DNA from: Glaciimonas immobilis
Lineage (GTDB): Bacteria; Pseudomonadota; Gammaproteobacteria; Burkholderiales; Burkholderiaceae_D
Direction of reading: 5' to 3'
Assembly (NCBI RefSeq): GCF_011947285.1
Contig: NZ_JAAOZT010000017.1
Coordinates: forward strand, 124,001 to 188,000
Length of the DNA: 64,000 bases
Below, piece by piece: positions 9,662 to 17,829 of the stretch (position 1 is its first letter; each line of letters starts with the position of its first letter). The notes beneath the pieces are model-generated. The model was not told the origin of the DNA. It searched no databases and worked only from the letters and a program-made list of their open reading frames with translations. The translations under genes were made by a program, and so were the position numbers.

Positions 9662-9949
9662 TTGCTGTCTGGAGGTTGTCTGTCATCCCCACTATTATTA
9701 GTGCGTAATGCGCGCCCTCCGGCGCGGATTATTTCTGCGCTGGCTGGATCCCTGCTTTTTACTGCCAGCGTCTACGCAGCGGAAGTGCCGCTCACGGCGG
9801 TCGAGGCACAGCGCCGTGCAATCGCGCATTCGCGCCAGCTTGTCGCACAGGATTTTTCCGTTACCTCTGCGCGCGACCTCGCTGTTCCAGATGAATCAAA
9901 TATCCCCCAACTTGCGTTCCGAATTTTGTACTGCCGGTGGCTCAATTAG
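9662..9949 (+). pseudogene. Truncated TolC/CzcC-type outer-membrane efflux protein
   Basis: Begins with an exported-protein leader (IISALAGSLLFTASVYAAE) and then VPLTAVEAQRRAIAHSRQL and VAQDFSVTSARDLAV, the first helix of metal-efflux outer-membrane factors. It then departs from the family and stops; the complete protein is about 400 residues, so more than 300 are lost. No membrane-fusion or RND subunit follows. The start is uncertain (a GTG at 9701 is also possible). I read this as the stump of a deleted copper/heavy-metal efflux operon. Confidence 0.65.
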
Positions 9950-10017
9950 TGGGATAAAAACGTGTAAGAAAAATATATTACGTGCAGGAACACCAATCAT
10001 TTATCCAGGAACTTATT

Positions 10018-10320
10018 ATGAAAAAACTACTTATCACTATGCTCTGTATCAGTGGCATTGCTGCCGCATTACCTGCTTTCGCTGGCACCGACGCGCAATT
10101 AAATCAAGAGGCCCAACAATTCAACACCATTCAGCTTGCGCAGGCTGATGCTACTCAATCAGGAATGAATGAAAAATTGGGTGAATCAATGGCTCCGGAA
10201 ATGCACAAAAAAATGCCGCAGATGATGAAGGATTGCATGAAAGAAAATGTCCAATCAAATGTGACGAATACCAGCGCGGACCTCATGACGCAAAGGCGTA
10301 ACTTATACGCCGGCCATTGA
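10018..10320 (+). CDS. Small exported protein, unknown function
   Basis: 100 residues. MKKLLITMLCISGIAAALPA is a signal peptide with likely cleavage after AFA; the mature part is polar, rich in Met and Lys (MHKKMPQMMKDCMKENVQ), with a single Cys. I chose the ATG of MKKLL because AGGAAC precedes it; an upstream in-frame start would bury the signal peptide. Methionine-rich periplasmic proteins can bind copper, and the neighbours suggest metal stress, but this is inference; no family is recognised. Confidence 0.6.
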   Translation: MKKLLITMLCISGIAAALPAFAGTDAQLNQEAQQFNTIQLAQADATQSGMNEKLGESMAPEMHKKMPQMMKDCMKENVQSNVTNTSADLMTQRRNLYAGH

Positions 10321-10505
10321 AATGATTAGCAACAGGCATTAATGCGTCTAAAATCAGACGAGGCGCTCATTCCTTACGCATTTCTGAGGGTATGGGCGCC
10401 ATCTGCTCTAAATAATTTCTCCTCATTAAAACAAGTAAACATGAAAACTAGCAAGGATCTGGCTGCACCATAAACGCAGCGCGTTCCAGCGAACAAATAG
10501 TTCCA

Positions 10506-12800
10506 TCACGCGCAAGCGGTTGCATTAGCGCCGCCGTGGGGGATGACGCGAATGGGGATTGACTTGTACGACGGCGTTCCACTCTCCTTATCAAAATAAT
10601 CCAAGGGGACAAGCACATTCGCCTCAGGGTAATAGGTACCAACGGAACCACGAGCAATCGGGTAGGCGATCGCTGTGATCTTCTCCAGGCGAAGCTGACG
10701 GCCCGGAAGCATTGTTTCGATGTCGACCAGGTCACCATGTTCAAGCCCATTTGCGGCGAGATCGTTTTCATTCATGAACAGAACATCGCGCCGTCCGAAT
10801 ACGCCACGGTAGCGGTCATCCATCGCATAGATCGTCGTGTTGTATTGGTCGTGGCTACGAAGGGTAATCAGTCGCAGGTAATCAGTAGCCCCAAGCGTGT
10901 TCACATCGTCCCTTACGCCACCATACACTGAAAACACTGCCTTTCCGGTAGCGGTGGGCCAGATACGTTCGGTCGGGGGCAAGGGAAGGCGGAACCCGCC
11001 GGGAACCCGGATGCGCGCATTGTAATTTACAAATCCTGGGACAGTGAGCTCGATCAGGTCGCGTATCTTGTCGTAGTCTTCAACCAGCGTCAGCCACCGA
11101 ACCTTGCTGCTGGGAAGAGTAGCATGCGCCATTCCGGCAACGATAGCAGGCTCCGACCGGAGTTGGTCCGACGCTGGGGTCAGCTTCCCTGCGGATGCGT
11201 GGACCATGGCCATCGAGTCTTCCACGGTAATAGACTGCGGCTCACCCGCCTGCATGTCGAGTTCGGTGCGTCCCAGGCAAGGGAGGATATAAGTTTCTTT
11301 TGCCACCAGAAGGTGCGAGCGGTTGAGCTTGGTGGCGATGTGGACGCTTAGGTCGAGCTTTGCCATGGCCGAATAGCTTTGACCAGAATCAGGCAAAGCC
11401 ACCGCGAAATTTCCGCCCATGCAGATTAACGCCTTCGACGAGCCATCGATAATCGCTTGCATCGTTCGGACTGCATCACGACCATGCTTGCGCGGGAGCT
11501 GAAAGCTAAATACCTTCTCCATGGCCTGAAGAAATTCCTCGGAGGGCTTCTCGGTGATGCCAACCGTCCGGTCACCCTGCACGTTGGAGTGGCCGCGCAA
11601 TGGACAGATCCCAGCACCACGCTTGCCTATATTTCCCCGCAACAAGAGCAGATCGGCGATCAACCGGACATTGGCCGTGCCCTTGGTGTGCTGCACGACC
11701 CCCATGCCGTAGGTAATGATGGTCGCGTTAGATTTAGCGTAGGCAACAGCAACCTCTGCAAGATCCGTCTGGGTAAGTCCGCTGGCTTTCTCAATGTCCT
11801 CCCAAGACGCCGCCTTCGCGCCCGCTGCAAAGGCATCGAAGCCTTCTGTATGATTTTTGATAAATTCATGATCGAGAACGTTGCTTTGGCTATCTTCCAT
11901 CTCAAGCAATATCTTGATAATACCCAGGAGCGCGGCTGCATCCCCTCCGCTAGCCACCTGAAAATAGGTTGAGGCGATCTTGGTCGAACCGTAGGTCGCC
12001 ATTTCTAACCAGTTCTGCGGATCCGCAAACCGCTCCAATGCCCGCTCACGTAACGGATTGAAGACAATGATTTGCACGCCACGACGCGCAGCCTCATGCA
12101 ATGTGCCCATCATGCGCGGATGGTTCGTGCCTGGATTGTGGCCAATCGCGATAATGAGTTCGCAGTGGTCAAAATCGTCTAGCGAGACCGTCCCTTTGCC
12201 GATGCCAATGGATTGCGGCAAGCCAACGCTGGTCGCCTCGTGGCACATATTGGAGCAGTCGGGGAAATTGTTGGTGCCGTATTCGCGTCCGAATAACTGA
12301 AACAGGTAAGCTGCTTCGTTCGAAGTGCGCCCGGAAGTATAAAAGTCCGCGTGTTCAGGGGGCAAACCCCTCAAGATCTCTCCTATCCTGGTGAAGGCTT
12401 GGTCCCAATCGACAGCCCGAAACTTGTCGGTAGTTCGGTCATACACCATCGGATGGGTAAGCCGCCCGTTGTCCTCAAGCTCATAATCAGACTTAAGCAA
12501 CAATTGCGATACAGTGTTGTTGTCAAAGAACTCCGGTGTGACCCGTTTGCTGGTCGCCTCCCACGTAACAGCTTTGGCACCGTTCTCGCAGAACTGAAAG
12601 GTCGAGCGGGACTCCTTGTCAGGCCACGCGCATCCCGGACAATCGAATCCGACTGGTTGGTTGGTCCGCATCAGGAGCATGGGCGCTTTGGTAAGATTCA
12701 TCTGATCCTGAACCGCCTGGGCTGTCGCCCGTAAAGCTCCCCAGCCTCCAGCGGGTGCTTCATATTCTTTGATACCCGGCACTGAGCGTCTCTTTGCCAT
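10506..12800 (-). CDS. FdhF/YdeP-family molybdopterin oxidoreductase alpha subunit
   Basis: 764 residues, the usual size of the FdhF/YdeP family. Near the N-terminus FDCPGCAWPD is the YdeP-type signature; NMCHEATS and GHNPGTNHPR follow in the molybdopterin domain, ICPLRGHSNVQGDRTVG is diagnostic, and the C-terminus has the cofactor-binding barrel (LRLITLRSHDQYNT, FMNENDLAANGL). No selenocysteine TGA is present. No Tat signal is seen, so it is likely cytosolic. E. coli YdeP is linked to acid resistance but its reaction is unknown. It stands alone with no FdhD or electron-transfer partner alongside. Confidence 0.88.
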   Translation of the reverse strand: MAKRRSVPGIKEYEAPAGGWGALRATAQAVQDQMNLTKAPMLLMRTNQPVGFDCPGCAWPDKESRSTFQFCENGAKAVTWEATSKRVTPEFFDNNTVSQLLLKSDYELEDNGRLTHPMVYDRTTDKFRAVDWDQAFTRIGEILRGLPPEHADFYTSGRTSNEAAYLFQLFGREYGTNNFPDCSNMCHEATSVGLPQSIGIGKGTVSLDDFDHCELIIAIGHNPGTNHPRMMGTLHEAARRGVQIIVFNPLRERALERFADPQNWLEMATYGSTKIASTYFQVASGGDAAALLGIIKILLEMEDSQSNVLDHEFIKNHTEGFDAFAAGAKAASWEDIEKASGLTQTDLAEVAVAYAKSNATIITYGMGVVQHTKGTANVRLIADLLLLRGNIGKRGAGICPLRGHSNVQGDRTVGITEKPSEEFLQAMEKVFSFQLPRKHGRDAVRTMQAIIDGSSKALICMGGNFAVALPDSGQSYSAMAKLDLSVHIATKLNRSHLLVAKETYILPCLGRTELDMQAGEPQSITVEDSMAMVHASAGKLTPASDQLRSEPAIVAGMAHATLPSSKVRWLTLVEDYDKIRDLIELTVPGFVNYNARIRVPGGFRLPLPPTERIWPTATGKAVFSVYGGVRDDVNTLGATDYLRLITLRSHDQYNTTIYAMDDRYRGVFGRRDVLFMNENDLAANGLEHGDLVDIETMLPGRQLRLEKITAIAYPIARGSVGTYYPEANVLVPLDYFDKESGTPSYKSIPIRVIPHGGANATACA

Positions 12801-12845
12801 ATTGATCTCCTTAGATCACGCCGAAAATATAATTAATCAGTTTAG

Positions 12846-13133
12846 TCTAGGCGGCATAAAAAATTTGTCAATGACGCAACAGATGTTATAGGCTTCAATT
12901 ACAAACTTCAATTACAGGTTTTATCTGAAGCGAAAGCGGGTGTCGCACCGCGCCTGTTGTTGTCACACTCAGGTGCCTCCGGGTTAGCCCGCGCAAGCAA
13001 AGTGGTGGAGGCGGTGCGGGATGAGCGATATCAACAAATTTTTCGATTGGCTAAGGAGCGAAGCAGAAGCCACATCTGGGGCGCTATTTATGGAAATCTG
13101 GCACATGCGAACTCAAGCCGACCAACGGCGTGA
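12846..13133 (+). pseudogene. Start-less open frame with protein-like text, probable gene remnant
   Basis: About 95 codons open from a stop at 12843 to TGA at 13131, without an ATG in the useful part. The text VAPRLLLSHSGASGLARAS and VVEAVRDERYQQIFRLAKE looks like a real protein C-terminus, with amphipathic helices and a normal composition. I cannot name the family. It lies immediately upstream of the FdhF/YdeP gene on the other strand, so it may be the tail of a regulator or partner lost by deletion. Confidence 0.35.
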
Positions 13134-13234
13134 TTTCGGAAGAACGCAAATTTTAGCTGCGCAATCAAAATTCAGGGTTAGTGCAAATGGGAGGCTCACA
13201 GATTTGCGTCCTACCGATAGCATGACATTACTTC

Positions 13235-13606
13235 CTAAACAATTTTGCAGCGCACGTTGACCTCCTGATCGGCAGCGAAAAGAGCACATAATCGGTGAAA
13301 ACCATCCACTATAAGGAGGGGCTGACCATTTTTTTGCCGAACGATCAAAATTGGCGAGAGCGGTTTGTGCTGTGCGATTTCTTTTTTTTGTTTTACCCAG
13401 TCAAAAGCCTGTACTTCTGATATTGGGGTTGCTGACGCACGAAGGATATCTTTAGCGGCAAATTTGGACATCTTTGCCCGCTTGAGCTTTTTGGCCAAAT
13501 GTCGACAATTCTTAGGTTTATACAGTAATTGCAGAAACGTTTCAGCAGAGGTGAAATCGCTTTTCGCCGGCGCAGAAAGCCATTTGATTTTAGGTATATT
13601 TTTCAT
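13235..13606 (-). CDS. ParB/Srx-like small protein, unknown function
   Basis: 123 residues. The C-terminal half has LSPILIVRQKNGQPLLIVDG and FHRLCALF, the core of ParB/sulfiredoxin-like domains (the GxxR/H-type nucleotide pocket, here DGFHR). The N-terminal half (WLSAPAKSDF, LLYKPKNCRHLAKKLKRAKM, FAAKDILRAS) matches a small stand-alone group I have seen in proteobacteria without known role. It is not near a parA gene, so plasmid or chromosome partitioning is unlikely. No strong ribosome site. Confidence 0.68.
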   Translation of the reverse strand: MKNIPKIKWLSAPAKSDFTSAETFLQLLYKPKNCRHLAKKLKRAKMSKFAAKDILRASATPISEVQAFDWVKQKKEIAQHKPLSPILIVRQKNGQPLLIVDGFHRLCALFAADQEVNVRCKIV

Positions 13607-14151
13607 TTATTTGTTGGTTAGTTATATTGCAAAAAACTTTCTAACAATCTTAAAATATACCCGAACAAATTTTCTGCTTTTAACCACAAAAATAACAGAC
13701 GGCGAGCCATGTAAATTGCACCGTTCCTGCAGCGATGCGCCTACCGATGAGGGCTGATTGTTGTCTAATTCGGGTTCAATCGGCGGCCGATAAAAATACT
13801 CTATTGATGTCCCTCGGGGTGCGAGACTTAGGTATCACGGCCATCATAATATTTGCCTCATCAACTTGGGACTGTGTAAAAAGCGACGTTAAATTGCCTG
13901 GAATTAAGCATTTTAACCTTCAATAAATTATATTTTATATAAAATTATATGTCTCATAAAGTCAAATAGCATAATTTTATTTAAGTCCGGACGTGCCACT
14001 CGGGCACCATAAATGTCAACGCTATTGCATGTTATTAAATCCGCGCTGCACCCGATTGCCTGCTTTCTGATACAGTTCATATCGTTTTTTCAACGCATGT
14101 TACGTGCCGTTGCACCGACGACATTAAAATAAAATAATACAGGAGACAGGT
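13607..14151. other. AT-rich intergenic region
   Basis: About 545 bases with no supportable gene. It contains a perfect 14-base palindrome ATTTTATATAAAAT (13932-13945) inside a very AT-rich tract, which could be a regulator site or a promoter up-region for the exported enzyme gene downstream. Short frames here have no ribosome sites. Confidence 0.45.
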
Positions 14152-14823
14152 ATGGCAAAAAAAATTGCGTTTAAAGGTTTCAGCTTTGCATGTTCTGCTT
14201 TGATGGTTCTAGCGGGCGGCATAACAACGTCGGCTTTTGCTCAGGCGCAAAACGTCGATCAGCCAAAACGCTTTCCACAGTTGACGATGGAAAATATTGC
14301 ACCACAATCAAAAATTTTGGCCCAGGAGATCGTTGCCATATCGAGCGTTGGGTTGTCCGGTCCCTACAATGTGATGTTGCGTAGCCCGGTGTTCGCTGAA
14401 CGCATGAAGCGACTTCTGGATTATTTACGATTTGAAACATCGTTACCAAAGCGCCTTAATGAATTCGCGATTCTGATTCAGGGACGTTTATGGACTTCGC
14501 AAGTGGAGTGGTTCGCGCATTATCCCTTAGCACTGAAAGCAGGTTTGCCCGCATCGGTAGCGGATGATCTCAAAGCGAATATTCGCCCTCGGGGAATGCA
14601 ACCAGATGAAGAGGTCGTATATGACGTCTGTATGACGCTCAGTCAACAGCATGAAATCAGCAATGCGTTATTTGATCGCGCCAAGGCGATCCTTGGTGAG
14701 CAACAATTGGTCGATTTGGTGGCGGTCACCGGCACTTACGTTACCGTTGCCATGTTGCTCAGCTTGGGAGAGGAGTCGGTTGCGGCGAATAAAGCTCTAC
14801 CTTTCCCAGAAAAAGGTCGATGA
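14152..14823 (+). CDS. Exported carboxymuconolactone-decarboxylase-like (AhpD fold) protein
   Basis: 223 residues. A basic start (MAKKIAFKGF) and hydrophobic run (ACSALMVLAGGITTSAFAQA) form a signal peptide, so it acts in the periplasm. The rest has the helical CMD layout: GPYNVMLRSPVFAERMKRLL, LNEFAILIQGRLW, EWFAHYPLALKAGL, VTGTYVTVAMLLSL. The redox CxxC of AhpD is not present, so a peroxidase role is unlikely; this group is usually annotated as 4-carboxymuconolactone decarboxylase but the reaction is unproved. A good GGAGACAGGT ribosome site precedes the ATG. An exported alpha/beta hydrolase follows on the same strand. Confidence 0.8.
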   Translation: MAKKIAFKGFSFACSALMVLAGGITTSAFAQAQNVDQPKRFPQLTMENIAPQSKILAQEIVAISSVGLSGPYNVMLRSPVFAERMKRLLDYLRFETSLPKRLNEFAILIQGRLWTSQVEWFAHYPLALKAGLPASVADDLKANIRPRGMQPDEEVVYDVCMTLSQQHEISNALFDRAKAILGEQQLVDLVAVTGTYVTVAMLLSLGEESVAANKALPFPEKGR

Positions 14824-14875
14824 AACGCTTCTCGTGTTAGCCCGTTTCGTGAAGAGCGTGTAGCACGTGTGTTGC

Positions 14876-14890
14876 ACAGGTAGCACCTGT
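14876..14890. promoter_or_regulatory. Palindrome in the gap before the exported hydrolase
   Basis: ACAGGTAGCACCTGT is a perfect inverted repeat with a 3-base centre, about 92 bases before the alpha/beta hydrolase start. It could be an operator or a small hairpin; no T-run follows. Function unknown. Confidence 0.35.
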
Positions 14891-14982
14891 ATAACCACAC
14901 CGATTTACAACTTGGAAAAGAATATTTTTGGAAGCGTGTAATACTCACCTGGTTTAACCATAATAATTAATAGGGGATAAAA

Positions 14983-16029
14983 ATGAAGGTGTTTGTAAAG
15001 GCCGTAATGGGTTTATTGTTGATAGCTTGTGCTGGCATGGCTGCCGCAGCGGGTTCTGAAAAGATCGTCATGCAGGAGTTTATGGTGCCTTCCGCCGACC
15101 CTGGCATCCAGCTGTACGTACGCAATAAACATATGCAAGGTATCAAAAAATTTGGACCAAATAAAATTCTTTTGTATGTCCACGGTTCAACCTATCCTGC
15201 AGAAACAGCCTTTGACTTAAAGCTTAACGGTATGTCTTGGATGGACTATATCGCGCAGCATGGATACGACGTGTATTTGGTTGATTTGCGTGGATACGGA
15301 GGCTCGACGCGGCCACCAGAAATGTCGCAAGCATCGGAGTTAAATGATCCTTTGGTGCGTACCGAGACGGCGGTGAAGGATGTCAGTGCAGCAGTCGACT
15401 TTATTCTCAAGCGTACCGGATCGCCTAAGCTCGATTTGCTTGGATGGTCTTGGGGTACCAGCACCATGGGCTGGTACACCTCGCAAAATAACGACAAGGT
15501 AAATAAACTGGTTCTGTATGCGCCACAATGGTTGCGCAAGGACGCTTCCCTGACCGATGCGGGTGGCAAATTGGGCGCGTATCGTTCGGTGTCGATGGAT
15601 TCTGCCAAACAGCGCTGGCTCACCGGCGTTCCGGAAGATAAAAAAGAGACGTTAATTCCAGCAGGTTGGTACGAGCAGTGGGCCAAAGCGACATGGGCGA
15701 CAGACCCAGTGGGTGCAAGCCAAAGTAAACCGGTCCTGCGTGCACCAAACGGCACGGTACAAGATTCGCGCGAATTTTGGTCGGCTGGCAAGCCTCTCTA
15801 CGACCCAGGTTTGATTCGGGTACCTACATTTTTGGTCCATGCAGAGTGGGATGCTGATCTTCCAAGCTATATGCTGCATGCCTATTATGCGAAATTGACG
15901 AACGTTCCTTATAAGCGCTTAGTTGAAATCGGTGAAGGTACGCATACCATCATCATGGAAAAAAACCGCATGCAATTGTTTCAGGCGGTGCAGGGTTTTC
16001 TGGATGAAGATATCAAAGCAAACATGTAA
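14983..16029 (+). CDS. Exported alpha/beta-fold hydrolase
   Basis: 348 residues with a signal peptide (VKAVMGLLLIACAGMAAAAG). The nucleophile elbow is GWSWG in DLLGWSWGTSTMGWY, the oxyanion region is LLYVHGSTYP, the acid is probably Asp in HAEWDADLP, and the catalytic His is in EGTHTIIMEK. This is the full triad of a periplasmic esterase, peptidase or lactonase; the substrate cannot be told. Gap to the exported CMD-like gene is about 160 bases with a palindrome, so co-regulation is plausible. Ribosome site is AGGGGAT, 7 bases before ATG. Confidence 0.85.
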   Translation: MKVFVKAVMGLLLIACAGMAAAAGSEKIVMQEFMVPSADPGIQLYVRNKHMQGIKKFGPNKILLYVHGSTYPAETAFDLKLNGMSWMDYIAQHGYDVYLVDLRGYGGSTRPPEMSQASELNDPLVRTETAVKDVSAAVDFILKRTGSPKLDLLGWSWGTSTMGWYTSQNNDKVNKLVLYAPQWLRKDASLTDAGGKLGAYRSVSMDSAKQRWLTGVPEDKKETLIPAGWYEQWAKATWATDPVGASQSKPVLRAPNGTVQDSREFWSAGKPLYDPGLIRVPTFLVHAEWDADLPSYMLHAYYAKLTNVPYKRLVEIGEGTHTIIMEKNRMQLFQAVQGFLDEDIKANM

Positions 16030-16044
16030 GAATGTGGACGAAAA

Positions 16045-16067
16045 AAGCCCTCACATTGTGAGGGCTT
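16045..16067. terminator. Bidirectional intrinsic terminator
   Basis: AAGCCCTCAC-ATT-GTGAGGGCTT, a perfect 10-bp stem with a 3-base loop. On the minus strand it is followed by six T residues, so it should end the pga-operon transcript; on the plus strand it lies 16 bases after the hydrolase stop. Confidence 0.85.
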
Positions 16068-16170
16068 AGTCCATATCAAGTTTTGTCGCATTGAGCAAAG
16101 ACATCAAATCGCTCATGTGGAATGCTGCCGTTGTAGGGCGCCCTGCGTTATTCAGGACGCCCTCATCGTG

Positions 16171-17346
16171 CTATCGCGCTATCGCTTTTTTTTCTGCTGT
16201 ATCGTGTATTCGCTTGATAAATGCAATTTGCGCAGGTTCCCAATAGACCGCTGAAAACCAGGCGATCGACTTAACGCCCGGAAATTTTTTCTGTATGCCA
16301 GAGAGGATATGTACATTTTGGTCCATCGTTCCCGTACCGTCGAGTGTCGGTATGATTGCCTTGCTCGCTGACCTCTTGCGCACGATGTCATTCATTAACT
16401 TTCCAGAGACCCAGTCGGGGGGGAAATCCCAGTCTTTGAAATAGGCCATCGGATGCACTTCATCCAGATCACTACTAAATAACGCTAAATTTTGGCCAAC
16501 CTCGACAAACTCTGGCGGCAGCAAAAAGGCAGTCAGCCTGATATCCGGGCGGACTTGCTTAATCGATAAACGTACCTTTTTAACGTACGTACCAATTTTT
16601 TGGGCGCGCCATGCACTCCATCGGTCAACGACGGCAGATTGCTTCGAGAAGTTAATATCTAACGGATCTACATCGATTTCCTTTCTTGCCAGATTGCGCG
16701 TGTAAGGACCCGTATCCATATTTATATCGTCGTACCGCAACCAGTCTAGCGAAATACCATCGACGTTATAATTTTTTACTACTTCCATAATCAGGCTTAA
16801 CTCATATTCCTGCACTTCCGGGTCTATCGGATTGACAAAATATTCGATGCTAGTTTTTCCTTTGTAAGGTTTGCTCGCACCCTTTTCGCTGGCCATCATT
16901 TGCCAGCCCGGATGCGCACGCAACGCGGCCTGATCGTGAAATTGTGGCATCCAGGCGTACACCGCGATGCCTCGCTCATGCCCCTCCTTAATGGATGCGG
17001 CCAACGCATCAAATTTCTCGTAGCCTGCCGCTACAGGTGCGATTTTACTGTTGTAATATACCTCCCCCGATGGTCGCTCATCGTCCTCGTCTTGCTTAAC
17101 ATTGATATGAACAGCAGCTACCCCTGCTTTTTTTGCGACGTCAAAAAATGCGGCGACGTCCTCCTGATTTTTAAAATTATTGATCGTCCTTACCACGAGT
17201 TCAATATTAAATTGCTTTGACATTTTTGAAACGGCAGGCGCCATATTTTTACCCCGCGCTAGCGGGAAAATGAATGTGGCGATAAACATCAAAAGAAAAA
17301 TCCTGCGCAATACCAAACTTGATCTTTTCACTTGCGAACTCCTCAA
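16171..17346 (-). CDS. Putative glycoside hydrolase (GHL10/COG1649-like), fifth gene of the pga operon
   Basis: 391 residues with an N-terminal signal or membrane anchor (RIFLLMFIATFIFPLARG). The (beta/alpha)8 text resembles COG1649/GHL proteins: AGVAAVHINVKQ, GIAVYAWMPQF, NVDGISLDWLRYDD (likely catalytic or binding Asp), DEVHPMAYFKDW and KSIAWFSAVYW. It is six bases downstream of pgaD on the same strand, so it belongs to the operon. The GH domain of PgaB cleaves partly deacetylated poly-N-acetylglucosamine; a second, separate hydrolase here may trim or release polymer. That role is inferred. Confidence 0.72.
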   Translation of the reverse strand: MRSSQVKRSSLVLRRIFLLMFIATFIFPLARGKNMAPAVSKMSKQFNIELVVRTINNFKNQEDVAAFFDVAKKAGVAAVHINVKQDEDDERPSGEVYYNSKIAPVAAGYEKFDALAASIKEGHERGIAVYAWMPQFHDQAALRAHPGWQMMASEKGASKPYKGKTSIEYFVNPIDPEVQEYELSLIMEVVKNYNVDGISLDWLRYDDINMDTGPYTRNLARKEIDVDPLDINFSKQSAVVDRWSAWRAQKIGTYVKKVRLSIKQVRPDIRLTAFLLPPEFVEVGQNLALFSSDLDEVHPMAYFKDWDFPPDWVSGKLMNDIVRKRSASKAIIPTLDGTGTMDQNVHILSGIQKKFPGVKSIAWFSAVYWEPAQIAFIKRIHDTAEKKAIAR

Positions 17347-17352
17347 TTATCT

Positions 17353-17829
17353 CTAAAGGATAGCCTGCGGCGCTGCCTCCATCGACCGCAATTCGGTCAC
17401 TGCGCCGGAACGAGAGTGAAACACCATAACCATTTTTTCTCTTTGCATCTTTCGGACCTGGTTGCAGCTAACACCAAAATGGCTAGCCATGTCCTCAAGC
17501 GCTAATGGACCGGTACTTAAACGACGGCTTTCCGGGGCTAACGCTTTGTTCAAAAATGACCATAGGACGAACCCGATCATTAGCACCCCCACCATACCTA
17601 TATAGACTTTTGAAATATGCAAACAATCTAACAAGGCACCGGCAAATATCTCTTGAGCGTACATCCAGGTAAGAAAGGCAACCTCCAAAAGATGCCATTC
17701 AGAGCCGTTCACCAAGGCCCCGAGCACCACGAACCACATGGTCCAGCAAAGCCCAGATATCAACCAGTCACGACATATGGTGATAGGTTTATTATTCGTT
17801 TTATGCTTGATAATGAAGTGTGTTTTCAT
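17353..17829 (-). CDS. pgaD: Poly-beta-1,6-N-acetylglucosamine synthase accessory subunit PgaD
   Basis: 158 residues, two N-terminal membrane helices (WLISGLCWTMWFVVLGALV and VYIGMVGVLMIGFVLWSFL) and a cytosolic tail, the PgaD plan; E. coli PgaD is about 137 residues. PgaD partners the synthase PgaC and helps bind cyclic di-GMP in E. coli. The ATG overlaps the pgaC stop (ATGA), so the two are translationally coupled. Sequence identity with the family is low except for the plan, and position carries much of the weight. Confidence 0.85.
   Translation of the reverse strand: MKTHFIIKHKTNNKPITICRDWLISGLCWTMWFVVLGALVNGSEWHLLEVAFLTWMYAQEIFAGALLDCLHISKVYIGMVGVLMIGFVLWSFLNKALAPESRRLSTGPLALEDMASHFGVSCNQVRKMQREKMVMVFHSRSGAVTELRSMEAAPQAIL

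Noticed and set aside
13021-13260. A 79-codon plus-strand frame starting MSDINKFFDW
   Set aside because: The alternative frame over the same DNA reads as a better protein tail, there is no ribosome site, and the 3' part overlaps the ParB-like gene.
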